Source: Pseudomonadota bacterium (GTDB lineage: Bacteria > Pseudomonadota > Gammaproteobacteria > Arenicellales > UBA868). From it: a DNA stretch of 19,006 nucleotides. Under the pieces are notes generated by a model, which saw only the letters and a program-made list of their open reading frames with translations, searched no databases and was not told the origin of the DNA. Positions within the stretch are counted from its first letter, which is position 1; every line of letters begins with the position of its first letter. The position numbers were made by a program, and so were the translations under genes. The stretch spans positions 1 to 19,006 of the forward strand of contig JABJIU010000021.1 of the NCBI GenBank assembly GCA_018661145.1. Reading direction: 5' to 3'. Shown piece by piece: positions 7,172 through 14,500 of the stretch.

Positions 7172-8221
7172 TTAACCCGATGTTGACGTGGGGACAGCCG
7201 TGGCTGACAGTTGGTGGAGCGGACTGCGCCCCTTCGCAGCAGCCGTTTTGCTCAAGTTTGTAAGTGCATCGATGAGGTTCTCGTCGTCGCCCGGTGTCAG
7301 ATGCATCATATGCACGCGGTCACGACCCAGGCCGCAGTTATCAAGCCAGTCAGCGATACGGTTTACCCGCTGGGTGACGTGCAGGTTGCCGGTATTGAAG
7401 AGACATTCGCCTGGCTGACAGCCGGCCACCATCACAGCATCCGCGCCACTTTCGAACGCGTGCATCAACTGCAGCGTATCGACCCGTCCGGAGCAAGGCA
7501 CCTCTACGACTCGAGCATGCGTTCGTTGGGATGTAAAGCGATTCTGCGCCTCGCAGACCTGATGAGTTGTCTCCCGACATTGTGGGCAGGCAAAGATCAT
7601 GACCGATGTTACGTCTTCTACAGTACTGACATCAGTAGTTGATTCACTATCTACCGAATCAGACTCTATGTTTAGTGCGTGAATCGTGCTGATCACCTTG
7701 TCGTGGGTATTGATATTCATTTCGATCGCGCCTGTCGGGCAGGCCGCCGCGCAGAGCCCGCAGCCGGTACACAGGTCCTTGTCAATCACTGCAGCGCCCT
7801 GGATTCCGCCGACACCGATTAGCTCATCATCGATACGCGCGGCGTCGAAAGTGCAAAAGCGCACGCAGTTAAGGCAGGCAACACAGACCGGCGCATCGAC
7901 TACGGCGATTGGTCGTGCGACGGGCTGGGTTGACTGTGGGGCCGGCAGGTCAAGGACGACTTCTCCACCGTGGGCGCGGGACACACAGACCGTTAGGTAC
8001 TCCGAGCGCTCACTTTCGCTTAGCGCGGTATCCCGATGATCGACGTTGCCAGAGAGATAGCGCGTCCGGCAGGTTCCGCAACGTCCGTTGGAACAGTCCA
8101 GAGGCACCTCGTAGCCATTCTCAAAAAGCACATGCAGAATGGTCCGGTTGGCCGGCACCTCAAAGACGTCTCCGGTGGATGTCACCCGGACGTTGAAAGT
8201 TGTGTTCTCGGAAGCGCTCAT
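7172..8221 (-). CDS. Three-part iron-sulfur protein: [2Fe-2S] ferredoxin + 2x[4Fe-4S] + MvhD/FlpD domain
   Basis: A 349-residue electron carrier, start at ATG 8221 (a TTG one codon earlier is possible; AAGAG lies upstream). Residues 1-93 are a plant-type ferredoxin with C43, C48, C51 and C79. Residues 110-165 hold two [4Fe-4S] motifs, C113-x2-C-x2-C-x3-C123 and C151-x2-C-x2-C-x3-C161-P. After an acidic linker, residues 205-320 are the MvhD (methyl-viologen-reducing hydrogenase delta) domain with C212-x2-C215, C243 in 'EVPCSGRVD', and C268/C273 in 'VAGCQPGECLFNTGN'. MvhD normally links hydrogenase or formate dehydrogenase to heterodisulfide reductase, and in Moorella sits with MetFV. No HdrA is seen here; the ferredoxin parts may replace it. 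It is first in the operon with the MetV fusion and metF, so it is probably their electron donor or acceptor. Confidence 0.88.
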   Translation of the reverse strand: MSASENTTFNVRVTSTGDVFEVPANRTILHVLFENGYEVPLDCSNGRCGTCRTRYLSGNVDHRDTALSESERSEYLTVCVSRAHGGEVVLDLPAPQSTQPVARPIAVVDAPVCVACLNCVRFCTFDAARIDDELIGVGGIQGAAVIDKDLCTGCGLCAAACPTGAIEMNINTHDKVISTIHALNIESDSVDSESTTDVSTVEDVTSVMIFACPQCRETTHQVCEAQNRFTSQRTHARVVEVPCSGRVDTLQLMHAFESGADAVMVAGCQPGECLFNTGNLHVTQRVNRIADWLDNCGLGRDRVHMMHLTPGDDENLIDALTNLSKTAAAKGRSPLHQLSATAVPTSTSG

Positions 8222-8224
8222 CAA

Positions 8225-8428
8225 TACTTACTCTTCGCAGGTCGCTATTGTGAACGATACGATGCCTCAGTTAGAAGGCCTGATGTCGCTTTTGCGCAGA
8301 TTAATGTGAAACGGACAAAACCCTTGGATCATCGGGGTGGCTGTGGGACACGGCCCATGGGGATGATCACGGTGTCCCTCGGTGCCATGCGAGGGTGAAT
8401 ACATATAAAGTTTTAGGAAAATTGATTC
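8225..8428. promoter_or_regulatory. Divergent intergenic region with inverted repeat GGGACAC-N20-GTGTCCC
   Basis: This 204-bp gap separates the divergent iron-sulfur and MBL genes and must hold both promoters. A perfect 7-bp inverted repeat (8345-8351 with 8372-8378, 20-nt spacer) is present. A nearby GATCATC/GATGATC pair overlaps it. Either could be an operator or an RNA hairpin in the MBL leader. No convincing promoter hexamers were found by eye. Confidence 0.3.
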
Positions 8429-9202
8429 ATGAATGAACATGCCGTTTCTGACTGGTATGAAACACAGGCACTTTCGGACGACATCTTTCTCATCCGTGAG
8501 AAGTATGTTGCACACTGGTTGCGCTGCAATATCTGGCTGGTAAAAGGGCGCGACAGAAATCTCGTGATCGACTCTGGTATGGGGCTGTCGCCGCTGAAAC
8601 CAGGTCTGCTGGCGCTCGCGGGATCCTCCTTGACCGCAGTCATGACGCATTGCCATTTTGACCACATCGGCGGGCTTTTTGAATTTGAAGATCGACTGGG
8701 TCACCGGGCCTGCAGTGACAATTATCTTGATCCGATGTCCTGCTTCAAAAAGACCGGCGGCGAAGCGTTTGTTCGTGCGGAAACCTTCAGTGCTCTACCT
8801 TTTGACGGCTTTTCGTTCGAATCCTACAAAGTCCGACCGGCACCGCTCACGGGATATCTCGACGAGGGTGATGTTTTGGATCTTGGCGACCGGTGTTTCC
8901 AGGTGTTTTCCCTGCCGGGACACTCACCCGATTCGATTGCGTTGTGGGAAAGTAAAACCGAAACACTCTTTAGCGGAGACACTATCTACGATGGCGATTT
9001 GTACGATACGGTATATCACTCTGATCCCGATGCTTACCGTGAGAGTTTGGAAAGGCTTCGTGCGTTGCCGATACAGACTGTGCACGGGGGACACTTTGGG
9101 TCTTTCGGAAGAGGCCGCATGAACAAGGTGATTGAAGGTTACCTGGCCGGGGAGGGCCGACTGGTTGATCCAAACAGTTGGGTCAATCAGCAGCTCTCGT
9201 AG
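8429..9202 (+). CDS. MBL-fold metallo-hydrolase
   Basis: A 257-residue metallo-beta-lactamase-fold protein. The metal motif is H74-C-H76-F-D78-H79 in 'THCHFDHIGG'. H165 follows in 'LPGHSPDS', D184 in 'FSGDTIYDG' and H222 in 'VHGGHFGSFG', so both zinc sites look complete. The family hydrolyses thioesters, lactones, phosphodiesters and similar bonds (glyoxalase II, lactonases and others); the substrate cannot be read here. It is transcribed divergently from the MetFV/MvhD operon, so a role in the same pathway, such as hydrolysis of a glutathione thioester or lactone made from the released C1 unit, is only a guess. Its stop is 9 bp from the convergent exporter gene's stop. Confidence 0.9.
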   Translation: MNEHAVSDWYETQALSDDIFLIREKYVAHWLRCNIWLVKGRDRNLVIDSGMGLSPLKPGLLALAGSSLTAVMTHCHFDHIGGLFEFEDRLGHRACSDNYLDPMSCFKKTGGEAFVRAETFSALPFDGFSFESYKVRPAPLTGYLDEGDVLDLGDRCFQVFSLPGHSPDSIALWESKTETLFSGDTIYDGDLYDTVYHSDPDAYRESLERLRALPIQTVHGGHFGSFGRGRMNKVIEGYLAGEGRLVDPNSWVNQQLS

Positions 9203-9224
9203 CCGCCAGAATCAGCGGTTGGCT
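9201..9224. terminator. Weak shared hairpin between convergent genes
   Basis: AGCCGC and GCGGTTGGCT flank an 8-nt loop and can pair with a bulge, between and overlapping the stops of the convergent MBL and exporter genes. No long U-run follows. It may act as a bidirectional terminator, with low certainty. Confidence 0.25.
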
Positions 9225-10084
9225 CTTAGCGCGTACCACACGCCGAAGAGGATCACCCCCGAGGCCGCAATAAATACTGCCCCGAAGTCCTCATCCAGCA
9301 GGATAGCGGCGAGGATCACGCCGGAGACGGGCTGCAGAAACTGCAGTAGGGCAATGCGGGCGATGCCGCCCCGTCCAAGCGCCCAGTACCACAGGACATA
9401 GCCCACAATCGTCACACCGATCGCGAGGTAGGCGATAGATATCCAGATTCCGGTCGGCACTTCCAGCATCGGGGTTCCCGGTTCGACGATAAAGAGTAGC
9501 GGCAGCAGTATCAGCGCATAAAGCCCCACGCCATAAAAGGTGGTTCCCATCGCTGGATAGCCATTGCGTTCGAGCCGCCCGCCCGCGACATAGCCCAGCG
9601 AGGCAAAAACATTTGAGGTGAGCACCAGCAGGTCTCCACTGATGCTGGCCCCGGTTGCGCTGTCCAGACCCTGACCAAAGATCAGCAGGGCCTCGCCGGC
9701 CATCGCGATGGTGCAGCCGATCCACCAGGTACGGGCGGGCCGCTTTTTGTCCCAGGTCATGGCGATCAGGCCAGTGAAGACCGGCAGGCCCGCAAGAATC
9801 ATGGACGCGTGGTTGGCTGAGGTATGGAGAATGCCGAGCGTGAAGAGCACAGGGAAGGCCACAAATCCGCAGAAACCAGACAGGATCAGCAGGCGCCGCT
9901 GCGACGTATCCGCAGGCAGCGGAATCCGAATGAGGATCGCCAGCGGCAGGGCAATCAGTCCTCCGATGACCGTGCGCAGGATAGCGACCATCATCGGCGA
10001 GAGACTGGACACCGCGATCTTGGCGGCGACCGGAGACGCACCCCAGAGCACCACCGTAATGAGTGCCGCAGCGAGGACCTTCAT
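9212..10084 (-). CDS. EamA/DMT-superfamily membrane exporter
   Basis: A 290-residue integral membrane protein with about ten hydrophobic helices in two EamA repeats. The first contains 'ALITVVLWGASPVAAKIAV' and 'LRTVIGGLIALPLA', the second 'GDLLVLTSNVFASLGYVAGG' and 'LLQFLQPVSGVILAAILLDE'. The Trp-Gly and Pro-Val-x-(S/G) motifs are typical of drug/metabolite exporters in the inner membrane, which pump amino acids, metabolites or toxic compounds out. Substrate is unknown. It is the last gene of a three-gene minus-strand run; its ATG lies 10 bp after the stop of the 43-residue membrane protein and no clear ribosome site is seen, so translational coupling is likely. Confidence 0.9.
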   Translation of the reverse strand: MKVLAAALITVVLWGASPVAAKIAVSSLSPMMVAILRTVIGGLIALPLAILIRIPLPADTSQRRLLILSGFCGFVAFPVLFTLGILHTSANHASMILAGLPVFTGLIAMTWDKKRPARTWWIGCTIAMAGEALLIFGQGLDSATGASISGDLLVLTSNVFASLGYVAGGRLERNGYPAMGTTFYGVGLYALILLPLLFIVEPGTPMLEVPTGIWISIAYLAIGVTIVGYVLWYWALGRGGIARIALLQFLQPVSGVILAAILLDEDFGAVFIAASGVILFGVWYALRANR

Positions 10085-10094
10085 GACCGGTTAA

Positions 10095-10226
10095 TCAGTG
10101 TTTGCGCCAGCGGATTTTGTTCTTTCGTTCGCGTTGGGCCTTGCCTGCCCGGAAACGTCCGAAGAAGAAAAATGCCCCCAGACCAATCACGATAAGACCG
10201 CCGAAGATAATCTCGTTCCAGCCCAT
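10095..10226 (-). CDS. 43-residue single-pass membrane protein coupled to the Bax-inhibitor gene
   Basis: A small frame whose ATG overlaps the stop of the upstream gene (TGATG at 10224-10228). The protein starts MGWNEIIFGGLIVIGLGAFF. It therefore has one membrane helix of about 18 residues with an FFFF run, followed by a strongly basic tail (GRFRAGKAQRERKNKIRWRKH), so the C-terminus should be cytoplasmic. The overlap, correct direction and sensible membrane topology argue that it is real. Function is not recognised. It may assemble with the Bax-inhibitor protein or the exporter that flank it. Confidence 0.65.
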   Translation of the reverse strand: MGWNEIIFGGLIVIGLGAFFFFGRFRAGKAQRERKNKIRWRKH

Positions 10227-11008
10227 CAGTTGCGGCTACGCAGTTTGGCGAGCAAGCGCAGGATCTCGAGATACAGCCAGATCAGCGTCACCATCAGGCT
10301 GAAGGCCCCGTACCACTCAAGGTACTTGGGTGCGCCCTGTTCAGCCGCTTCCTCAATGAAGTCAAAGTCCAAAACCAGGTTGAGCGCCGCGATCGCCACC
10401 ACGAAAAGACTAAAGCCAATACCAAAGAGACCGTTACTGTGAATAAACCCGATGCTGGAGCCAAAGAATCCCATCACAAAACTGACGAGATATAAAAGCG
10501 CAATACCGCCGGTGGCGGCCACGATCATCAGCCGGAAGTTCTCGGTAGGCTTGATCAGACCGCTCTTGTAGGCGAGCAGCAGCACACCGAGTGTGCCGAA
10601 GGTGAGGCCCATAGCCTGAATCACGATGCCCGGATACTGCGCCTCGAACATCGCCGAGATGCCACCGAGCGCGAGACCTTCTGCCAGTGCATAGAGTGGC
10701 GCTGTCACACCAGCCCACTGGCGCTTGAAGATTGTCACCAACGCCAGTATCAGTCCACCAATCAGGCCGATCCACAAAAGTCCGCTGACCGCAGCCGGGT
10801 CACCGGTCCGAAAAAAGATGTTCCAGGTGAAGGAGGCTGTTACCAGGCACAGGACCAGCAGAATACCGGTCTTGTTGACGGTCCCAGCGAGTGTCATCCG
10901 TCCTGATGATTCAGCCTCAGCAAAGGTGGCATCCGGCTTGAATGTCTCTCCCCGGAGCATAGGGTTTCCCGAACGACCGAAGGTGGTCAGGGCGTTGTGC
11001 TTGGACAT
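10226..11008 (-). CDS. Bax inhibitor-1/YccA-family membrane protein
   Basis: A 260-residue inner-membrane protein with about seven hydrophobic helices. The start at ATG 11008 is chosen because AAGGAG lies six bases upstream; the longer frame to 11107 has no such site and runs into the divergent promoter region. The cytoplasmic N-terminus contains 'RSGNPMLRGETF', typical of the YccA-like branch. Then come hydrophobic segments, 'AEGLALGGISAMFEAQYPGIV', and the C-terminal 'LNLVLDFDFIEEAAEQGAPKYLEWYGAF', with the acidic residues associated with pH-dependent calcium leak in BI-1 proteins. In bacteria the role is unclear (calcium leak, FtsH modulation for YccA). It heads a run with a tiny membrane protein and an exporter. 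Confidence 0.92.
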   Translation of the reverse strand: MSKHNALTTFGRSGNPMLRGETFKPDATFAEAESSGRMTLAGTVNKTGILLVLCLVTASFTWNIFFRTGDPAAVSGLLWIGLIGGLILALVTIFKRQWAGVTAPLYALAEGLALGGISAMFEAQYPGIVIQAMGLTFGTLGVLLLAYKSGLIKPTENFRLMIVAATGGIALLYLVSFVMGFFGSSIGFIHSNGLFGIGFSLFVVAIAALNLVLDFDFIEEAAEQGAPKYLEWYGAFSLMVTLIWLYLEILRLLAKLRSRN

Positions 11009-11142
11009 GGGGTGCTCCTTTAATGAGATGGTGATATTGTAGTCTGGAAGGCCGAGCATCAAAGTGACGTGGCCAGGCCGCGACCACAGGCTTGGCAGAC
11101 GAAGCATTGCCCCATGAAGGTGACCTCACAGGGAGAAGCCTA

Positions 11143-12045
11143 TTGGAAGAAGTTTTAAGAACGCCGGAAGAGCGCTTTGAGGCGCTACCCGATTTTGCGT
11201 ATCCACCGCGTTATCTTGATGATCTTGCTGGTTACGAAGGCCTACGCTGTCATTATCTCGATCTTGGCCCTGCCGATGCCAGAGAGACTTTTTTCTGTTT
11301 GCATGGCGAGCCTACGTGGGCCTTTTTGTTCCGCCGGATGATCCCGGTATTTTTGGAGTCGGGCGCTCGGGTCATTGTGCCGGACCTCTTTGGTTTCGGC
11401 CGTTCGGACAAACCTACCGATCAGGGTGTTTATACCTTTGATTTCCACCGCAACATGCTGCTGTCTTTTCTGGATCGACTCGGACTCAGTGGGCTTACCC
11501 TGGTGGCTCAGGACTGGGGGGGTGTGTTGGGCTTGACCTTGCCGATGGAGTCGCCGCACCGTTTCTCCCGCCTTCTCCTGATGAATACGCTCCTTGGCAC
11601 CGGGGATAAACCGCTCGGGGAGGGTTTTTTGGCATGGCGCGGGTGGTGCCGGAACAACCCCGACATGGCGCCGGGCAAACTTTTAGGCCGGGCCTGCCCG
11701 CATCTGAATGATGCGGAGAAAGTTGCTTATGACGCACCGTTTCCGGATATGACCTACAAAGCAGGTGTCCGGGCTTTTCCGGAACTGGTGCCTGAACATC
11801 AGGATGATCCCGGTGCCGAACTTTCCCGCAATGCCCGCGCCTGGTTGTCAGAAGAATGGTGCGGTGAAACCTTTATGGCGATCGGTATGACAGACCCGGT
11901 AATTCCACCGCGCGCCATGCGGGCGCTGCAACAAATAATCCGGGGTTGCACCGAACCACTGGAAATACCGGCTGGCGGTCATTTCTTGCAGGAGTGGGGC
12001 AAGCCCGTCGCACAGGCCGCAGTGGCACACTGGGCTAGAGAGTAG
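11143..12045 (+). CDS. Haloalkane dehalogenase, HLD-I / DhlA-like
   Basis: A 300-residue alpha/beta hydrolase that replaces halide with hydroxyl in haloalkanes. The chosen start is TTG 11143 with GGGAGAAG about 8 nt upstream. Numbering from there matches DhlA of Xanthobacter: halide-stabilising E56 in 'LHGEPTW', nucleophile D124 and W125 in 'VAQDWGG', acid D251 in 'AIGMTDPVIP', and base H280 in 'GGHFLQEWG'. The first residues 'EEVLRTPEERF' line up with DhlA's 'INAIRTPDQRF'. A longer frame from TTG 11092 adds 17 residues with no ribosome site. Trp residues at 165 and 168 lie in the cap, where DhlA has W175. All catalytic residues are present, so activity is likely; the natural substrate is unknown. 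A terminator follows. Confidence 0.9.
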   Translation: MEEVLRTPEERFEALPDFAYPPRYLDDLAGYEGLRCHYLDLGPADARETFFCLHGEPTWAFLFRRMIPVFLESGARVIVPDLFGFGRSDKPTDQGVYTFDFHRNMLLSFLDRLGLSGLTLVAQDWGGVLGLTLPMESPHRFSRLLLMNTLLGTGDKPLGEGFLAWRGWCRNNPDMAPGKLLGRACPHLNDAEKVAYDAPFPDMTYKAGVRAFPELVPEHQDDPGAELSRNARAWLSEEWCGETFMAIGMTDPVIPPRAMRALQQIIRGCTEPLEIPAGGHFLQEWGKPVAQAAVAHWARE

Positions 12046-12087
12046 GTCGACCAGCACTTTCTCAGTACGAGGTGAAGATCGGCAATC

Positions 12088-12112
12088 GCTGCCGTCGAGA
12101 TCGGCGGCTTTT
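12088..12112 (+). terminator. Intrinsic terminator after the dehalogenase
   Basis: GCTGCCG (12088-12094) pairs with CGGCGGC (12102-12108), seven pairs including one G-T wobble, around a 7-nt loop, followed by TTTT. It lies 42 bp after the dehalogenase stop. Confidence 0.7.
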
Positions 12113-12166
12113 ATGCTGATGAGAATTAACCTGTTACTGTTTGTAATTTCTTGGATCGAACTAGAT

Positions 12167-12208
12167 TCGGTTCTCGGTTCTCGGTTCTCGGTTCTCGGTT
12201 CTCGGTTC
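12167..12208. repeat. Heptanucleotide tandem repeat, six perfect copies of TCGGTTC
   Basis: Six uninterrupted copies of TCGGTTC fill 42 bp between the dehalogenase terminator and the small VOC-like frame, ending 35 bp before the ATG at 12244. Perfect identity suggests recent slippage or ongoing expansion. The unit length is not a multiple of three, so copy-number change would shift spacing or reading frame. Confidence 0.97.
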
Positions 12209-12243
12209 ACGTTAAGTTAGAAACATGATTTTTGAGAGACAAG

Positions 12244-12438
12244 ATGAGCGATTCTCCCGCACTGGACCCAAAAAAAATATTCAAAATCTATGCCGGCAGT
12301 ACCGAGTTATCGCCGTTTCACGAGTGTTATGCAACGAACGATACGGTGTTGCGATCTGCCGATGGCAGTATTTACTACGCCTACGTCCGCGATTTCGACG
12401 GCAACAAGCTTTGCGCATACTGCGCAGACGAAACTTGA
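12244..12438 (+). pseudogene. VOC (glyoxalase/dioxygenase)-fold C-terminal fragment
   Basis: A 64-codon frame from ATG 12244 (weak GAGAG upstream). The end, 'SADGSIYYAYVRDFDGNKLCAYC', matches the last beta strands of VOC-family proteins, where G-x-Y-Y-A-x-x-x-D-x-D-G-N-x-x is the common ending. A full VOC protein is about 120-150 residues and the N-terminal half, including the first metal-binding His, is missing. No upstream frame restores it, and the heptamer repeats sit where the missing part would be. I infer a truncated remnant, but a short functional protein cannot be excluded. Confidence 0.45.
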
Positions 12439-12524
12439 CTCTGGCTTCTTTCCCAAGATCTTGGATGAAAATAACGCATCAGAACGCTTGATCGAACACT
12501 GCGCGATACCCGACGTCCAAAAGG

Positions 12525-13235
12525 TTAGTGGGTCGATACCAGGATAGATGCAGTCATGCCAGACAGAGATTTTCTCTGTAGCCCGGCATCATCAAAATTT
12601 TCTGGATCAAGCCAAGCCTCAAACATCGCTTCAAGCTGCGGCCACTCACGATCAATCGCGGCATACCACGCAGTATCACGGTTGCGCCCTTTATAAACCG
12701 TTGCCTGGCGGAAGATGCCCTCGAAGGATAGGCCCAGCCTTAACGCTGCCCGCCGTGACCGCTGGTTGAGGGAATCACACTTCCACTCGTAGCGCCGGTA
12801 GCCAAGCTTAAAGGCATGTCTCATCATCATGAACATGGCTTCAGTGGCAGCCGGTGATTTCTGCAATTCGGGAGAGAAATGAATGTGCCCGACTTCGATG
12901 GAACCACTGGCGGGCATGATACGCAGATAACTCGCTACACCTATCGCTTTGCCTTGTTGGTCGATCACCGTGTAAAACAGTGGGTCACTTAATCCGGCGA
13001 CCTTTTCCAGCCAAGCCTTCAATGCCGGCAGAGAATCAAATGGTCCATAGGGTAGGTAACTCCAGTCGATGCCGTCAGCATCCTTCGCAAACGCGTCAAA
13101 AAGACCTGCTGCATGTGCCGTTGGGTCAAGGAGCGTGAGTCGACAATAGCCGCCTTCCATCGACTCTTTAGTGGGCAAAGGCGGTGGTTGCCAATCGTCG
13201 ACGGTAAAGCCAAGGTCAAGATCAGAAGCTGGCAT
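12525..13235 (-). CDS. GNAT-family N-acetyltransferase, RimJ/RimL-like
   Basis: A 236-residue Acetyltransf_3-type protein. 'GIDWSYLPYGPFDSLPALKAWLEKV' (about 54-78), 'GKAIGVASYLRIMPASGSIEVGHIHFSPELQKSPAATEAMFMMM' (about 95-138) and 'YEWKCDSLNQRSRRAALRLGLSFEGIFRQ' (about 148-177) are the standard blocks of this family, with the N-x-x-S-x-x-A helix that contacts acetyl-CoA. It should acetylate an amine: a protein N-terminus, amino acid or small metabolite. It lies 107 bp downstream of the second enolase-superfamily gene on the same strand, so it may end that operon, perhaps detoxifying an amine intermediate. The link is by position only. Confidence 0.9.
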   Translation of the reverse strand: MPASDLDLGFTVDDWQPPPLPTKESMEGGYCRLTLLDPTAHAAGLFDAFAKDADGIDWSYLPYGPFDSLPALKAWLEKVAGLSDPLFYTVIDQQGKAIGVASYLRIMPASGSIEVGHIHFSPELQKSPAATEAMFMMMRHAFKLGYRRYEWKCDSLNQRSRRAALRLGLSFEGIFRQATVYKGRNRDTAWYAAIDREWPQLEAMFEAWLDPENFDDAGLQRKSLSGMTASILVSTH

Positions 13236-13342
13236 CGGATATTTGAGGTTGCGCTGGACCGGATTTTTCTGAATGTGTCGCAGGGTATCCGAGCTTTTTT
13301 CTTACCGCAACATCTTTAACCCAGTTATCTGATGGCGTGGAC

Positions 13343-14446
13343 TCAGGTCCAGACCATTTCAGCAGGACCCAGCTGGTCACGAACCCCGTCGACCGCAAAG
13401 CCGCTAGGAAAGGTAGGTGAGATTCGGGTGGGTGTCGTATGGGTCAGTCCGTTTAGGTCGGGATTACGGGTTAAGGGCTCGCGCAGATCGCATCCCGCGA
13501 TCAGAAGATCGGGCGGTGTACCCATCGCGAGATTCACGATAGCGGCGCTGGCGATGTCGCCGCACCAGGGTCCGTCAATCCGCATCTTGATGCCGGCTTC
13601 TGTACAAAGATCCCGAATCTGCCGGGCGGTGTTGAGTCCGCCGATCAATGCAGGCTTGACACACATGCCAAAGGCCGTGCCATCGTGAACAGCACGCTTT
13701 GCGGCATCAAAATCCCTGCTGGTCTCGCCGTCTAGGAGTATTTGTGTATCGAAAGTCTCGAGGAGATTCCGATTCTCCTCGTAGGAGGCACAGGGCTCTT
13801 CCCAAATCAGCCGGGGATCTTGAATTGCACCAATCGCTTCGCTCGCCTGGGCGGGCGACCATCCACCGTTGGCATCAACCAAAAGGGTCTGGGATTCGTG
13901 CATGAGATCGAGCGCCGTTCGGATGAGCCCGAGTTCATGCGCCAGGCTGTACACCCCAACCTTGATTTGGATGACCTTTCGTTGCGCCCCAGCCATCGAA
14001 ATTCTTTGGCAGACGCGATCGGGCTGCTCCTCGGAGATTGAAAAATAGTCCTCGATGCTCGTATTAAGTGTGCCACCGAGTACATCCGCAAAGCCAACAC
14101 CGGTTTGTCGCGCCAGAAGATCGTAGTAAGCCGTCTCCAGGCCAAAGGTGATTCCGTTCCAGGAAGCGTCTTTTCCCTGAAGTTGGTCGATGAGCCCACG
14201 CAGTGTTGCGTCAGACTGCCCAACGAGTTCTGCGAGTAGAGTGGCTGTCTCCGAATAGCGTGCAAGACGCTCTTTTGGCTCAAGCGCCGGGGCGGGCACG
14301 ATCTCTCCAAGCCCGCAGATGCCCTCGTCGGTATGCAGGCACAAGACCTGGCCGAAAGTGGTTTCCTGGACCACGTGGGACATCTTGTAGGGCCCATCCC
14401 GGAATGGAATCTTGAGATCCCAGAGTTCAATCTTGCTCAGACGCAC
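13343..14446 (-). CDS. Enolase-superfamily (mandelate racemase/MLE) enzyme, second copy, diverged
   Basis: A 367-residue protein starting at GTG 14446. No good ribosome site lies next to it, but 'MRLSKIELWDLKIPFRDGPYK' is a normal family start. The catalytic set is complete: K162 in 'IQIKVG', metal ligands D191 (VDANGGW), E216 (EEPC) and D239 (LLDGET), and K264 in 'CVKPALIGG'. It is clearly related to the enzyme at 3830 but diverged: the Trp corresponding to W319 is absent ('IAGCDLREPL' instead of 'GAWISDPY'), and 'IDGPWCGDI' replaces 'CDDSWGGDI'. The reaction is likely racemisation, epimerisation or dehydration of an amino-acid derivative, probably not a betaine with the same contact. It lies 54 bp after the Rieske gene in the same operon. 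Confidence 0.88.
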   Translation of the reverse strand: MRLSKIELWDLKIPFRDGPYKMSHVVQETTFGQVLCLHTDEGICGLGEIVPAPALEPKERLARYSETATLLAELVGQSDATLRGLIDQLQGKDASWNGITFGLETAYYDLLARQTGVGFADVLGGTLNTSIEDYFSISEEQPDRVCQRISMAGAQRKVIQIKVGVYSLAHELGLIRTALDLMHESQTLLVDANGGWSPAQASEAIGAIQDPRLIWEEPCASYEENRNLLETFDTQILLDGETSRDFDAAKRAVHDGTAFGMCVKPALIGGLNTARQIRDLCTEAGIKMRIDGPWCGDIASAAIVNLAMGTPPDLLIAGCDLREPLTRNPDLNGLTHTTPTRISPTFPSGFAVDGVRDQLGPAEMVWT

Positions 14447-14500
14447 GAGTCGAATACCGGTTTTGGTCTGACGGTTAGTTTCCTCAAAACAGGATGGAGT

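Noticed and set aside
11009..11107. N-terminal extension of the Bax-inhibitor protein by 33 residues.
   Set aside because: AAGGAG sits directly before ATG 11008, and the extension is not membrane-protein or family-like.
11092..11142. Upstream TTG extension of the dehalogenase by 17 residues.
   Set aside because: No ribosome site, and DhlA alignment plus a strong GGGAGAAG place the start at TTG 11143.
11848..12210. A 120-residue minus-strand frame starting within the heptamer repeats (NREPRTE repeats in the protein).
   Set aside because: Most of it lies antisense to the dehalogenase catalytic C-terminus, which is certainly coding. The protein resembles nothing and its repeat comes only from the DNA repeat.
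13807..14430. A 207-residue frame overlapping the second enolase-superfamily gene in another register.
   Set aside because: Low-quality composition and no family resemblance; the overlapping frame is unmistakably an enolase-superfamily protein.
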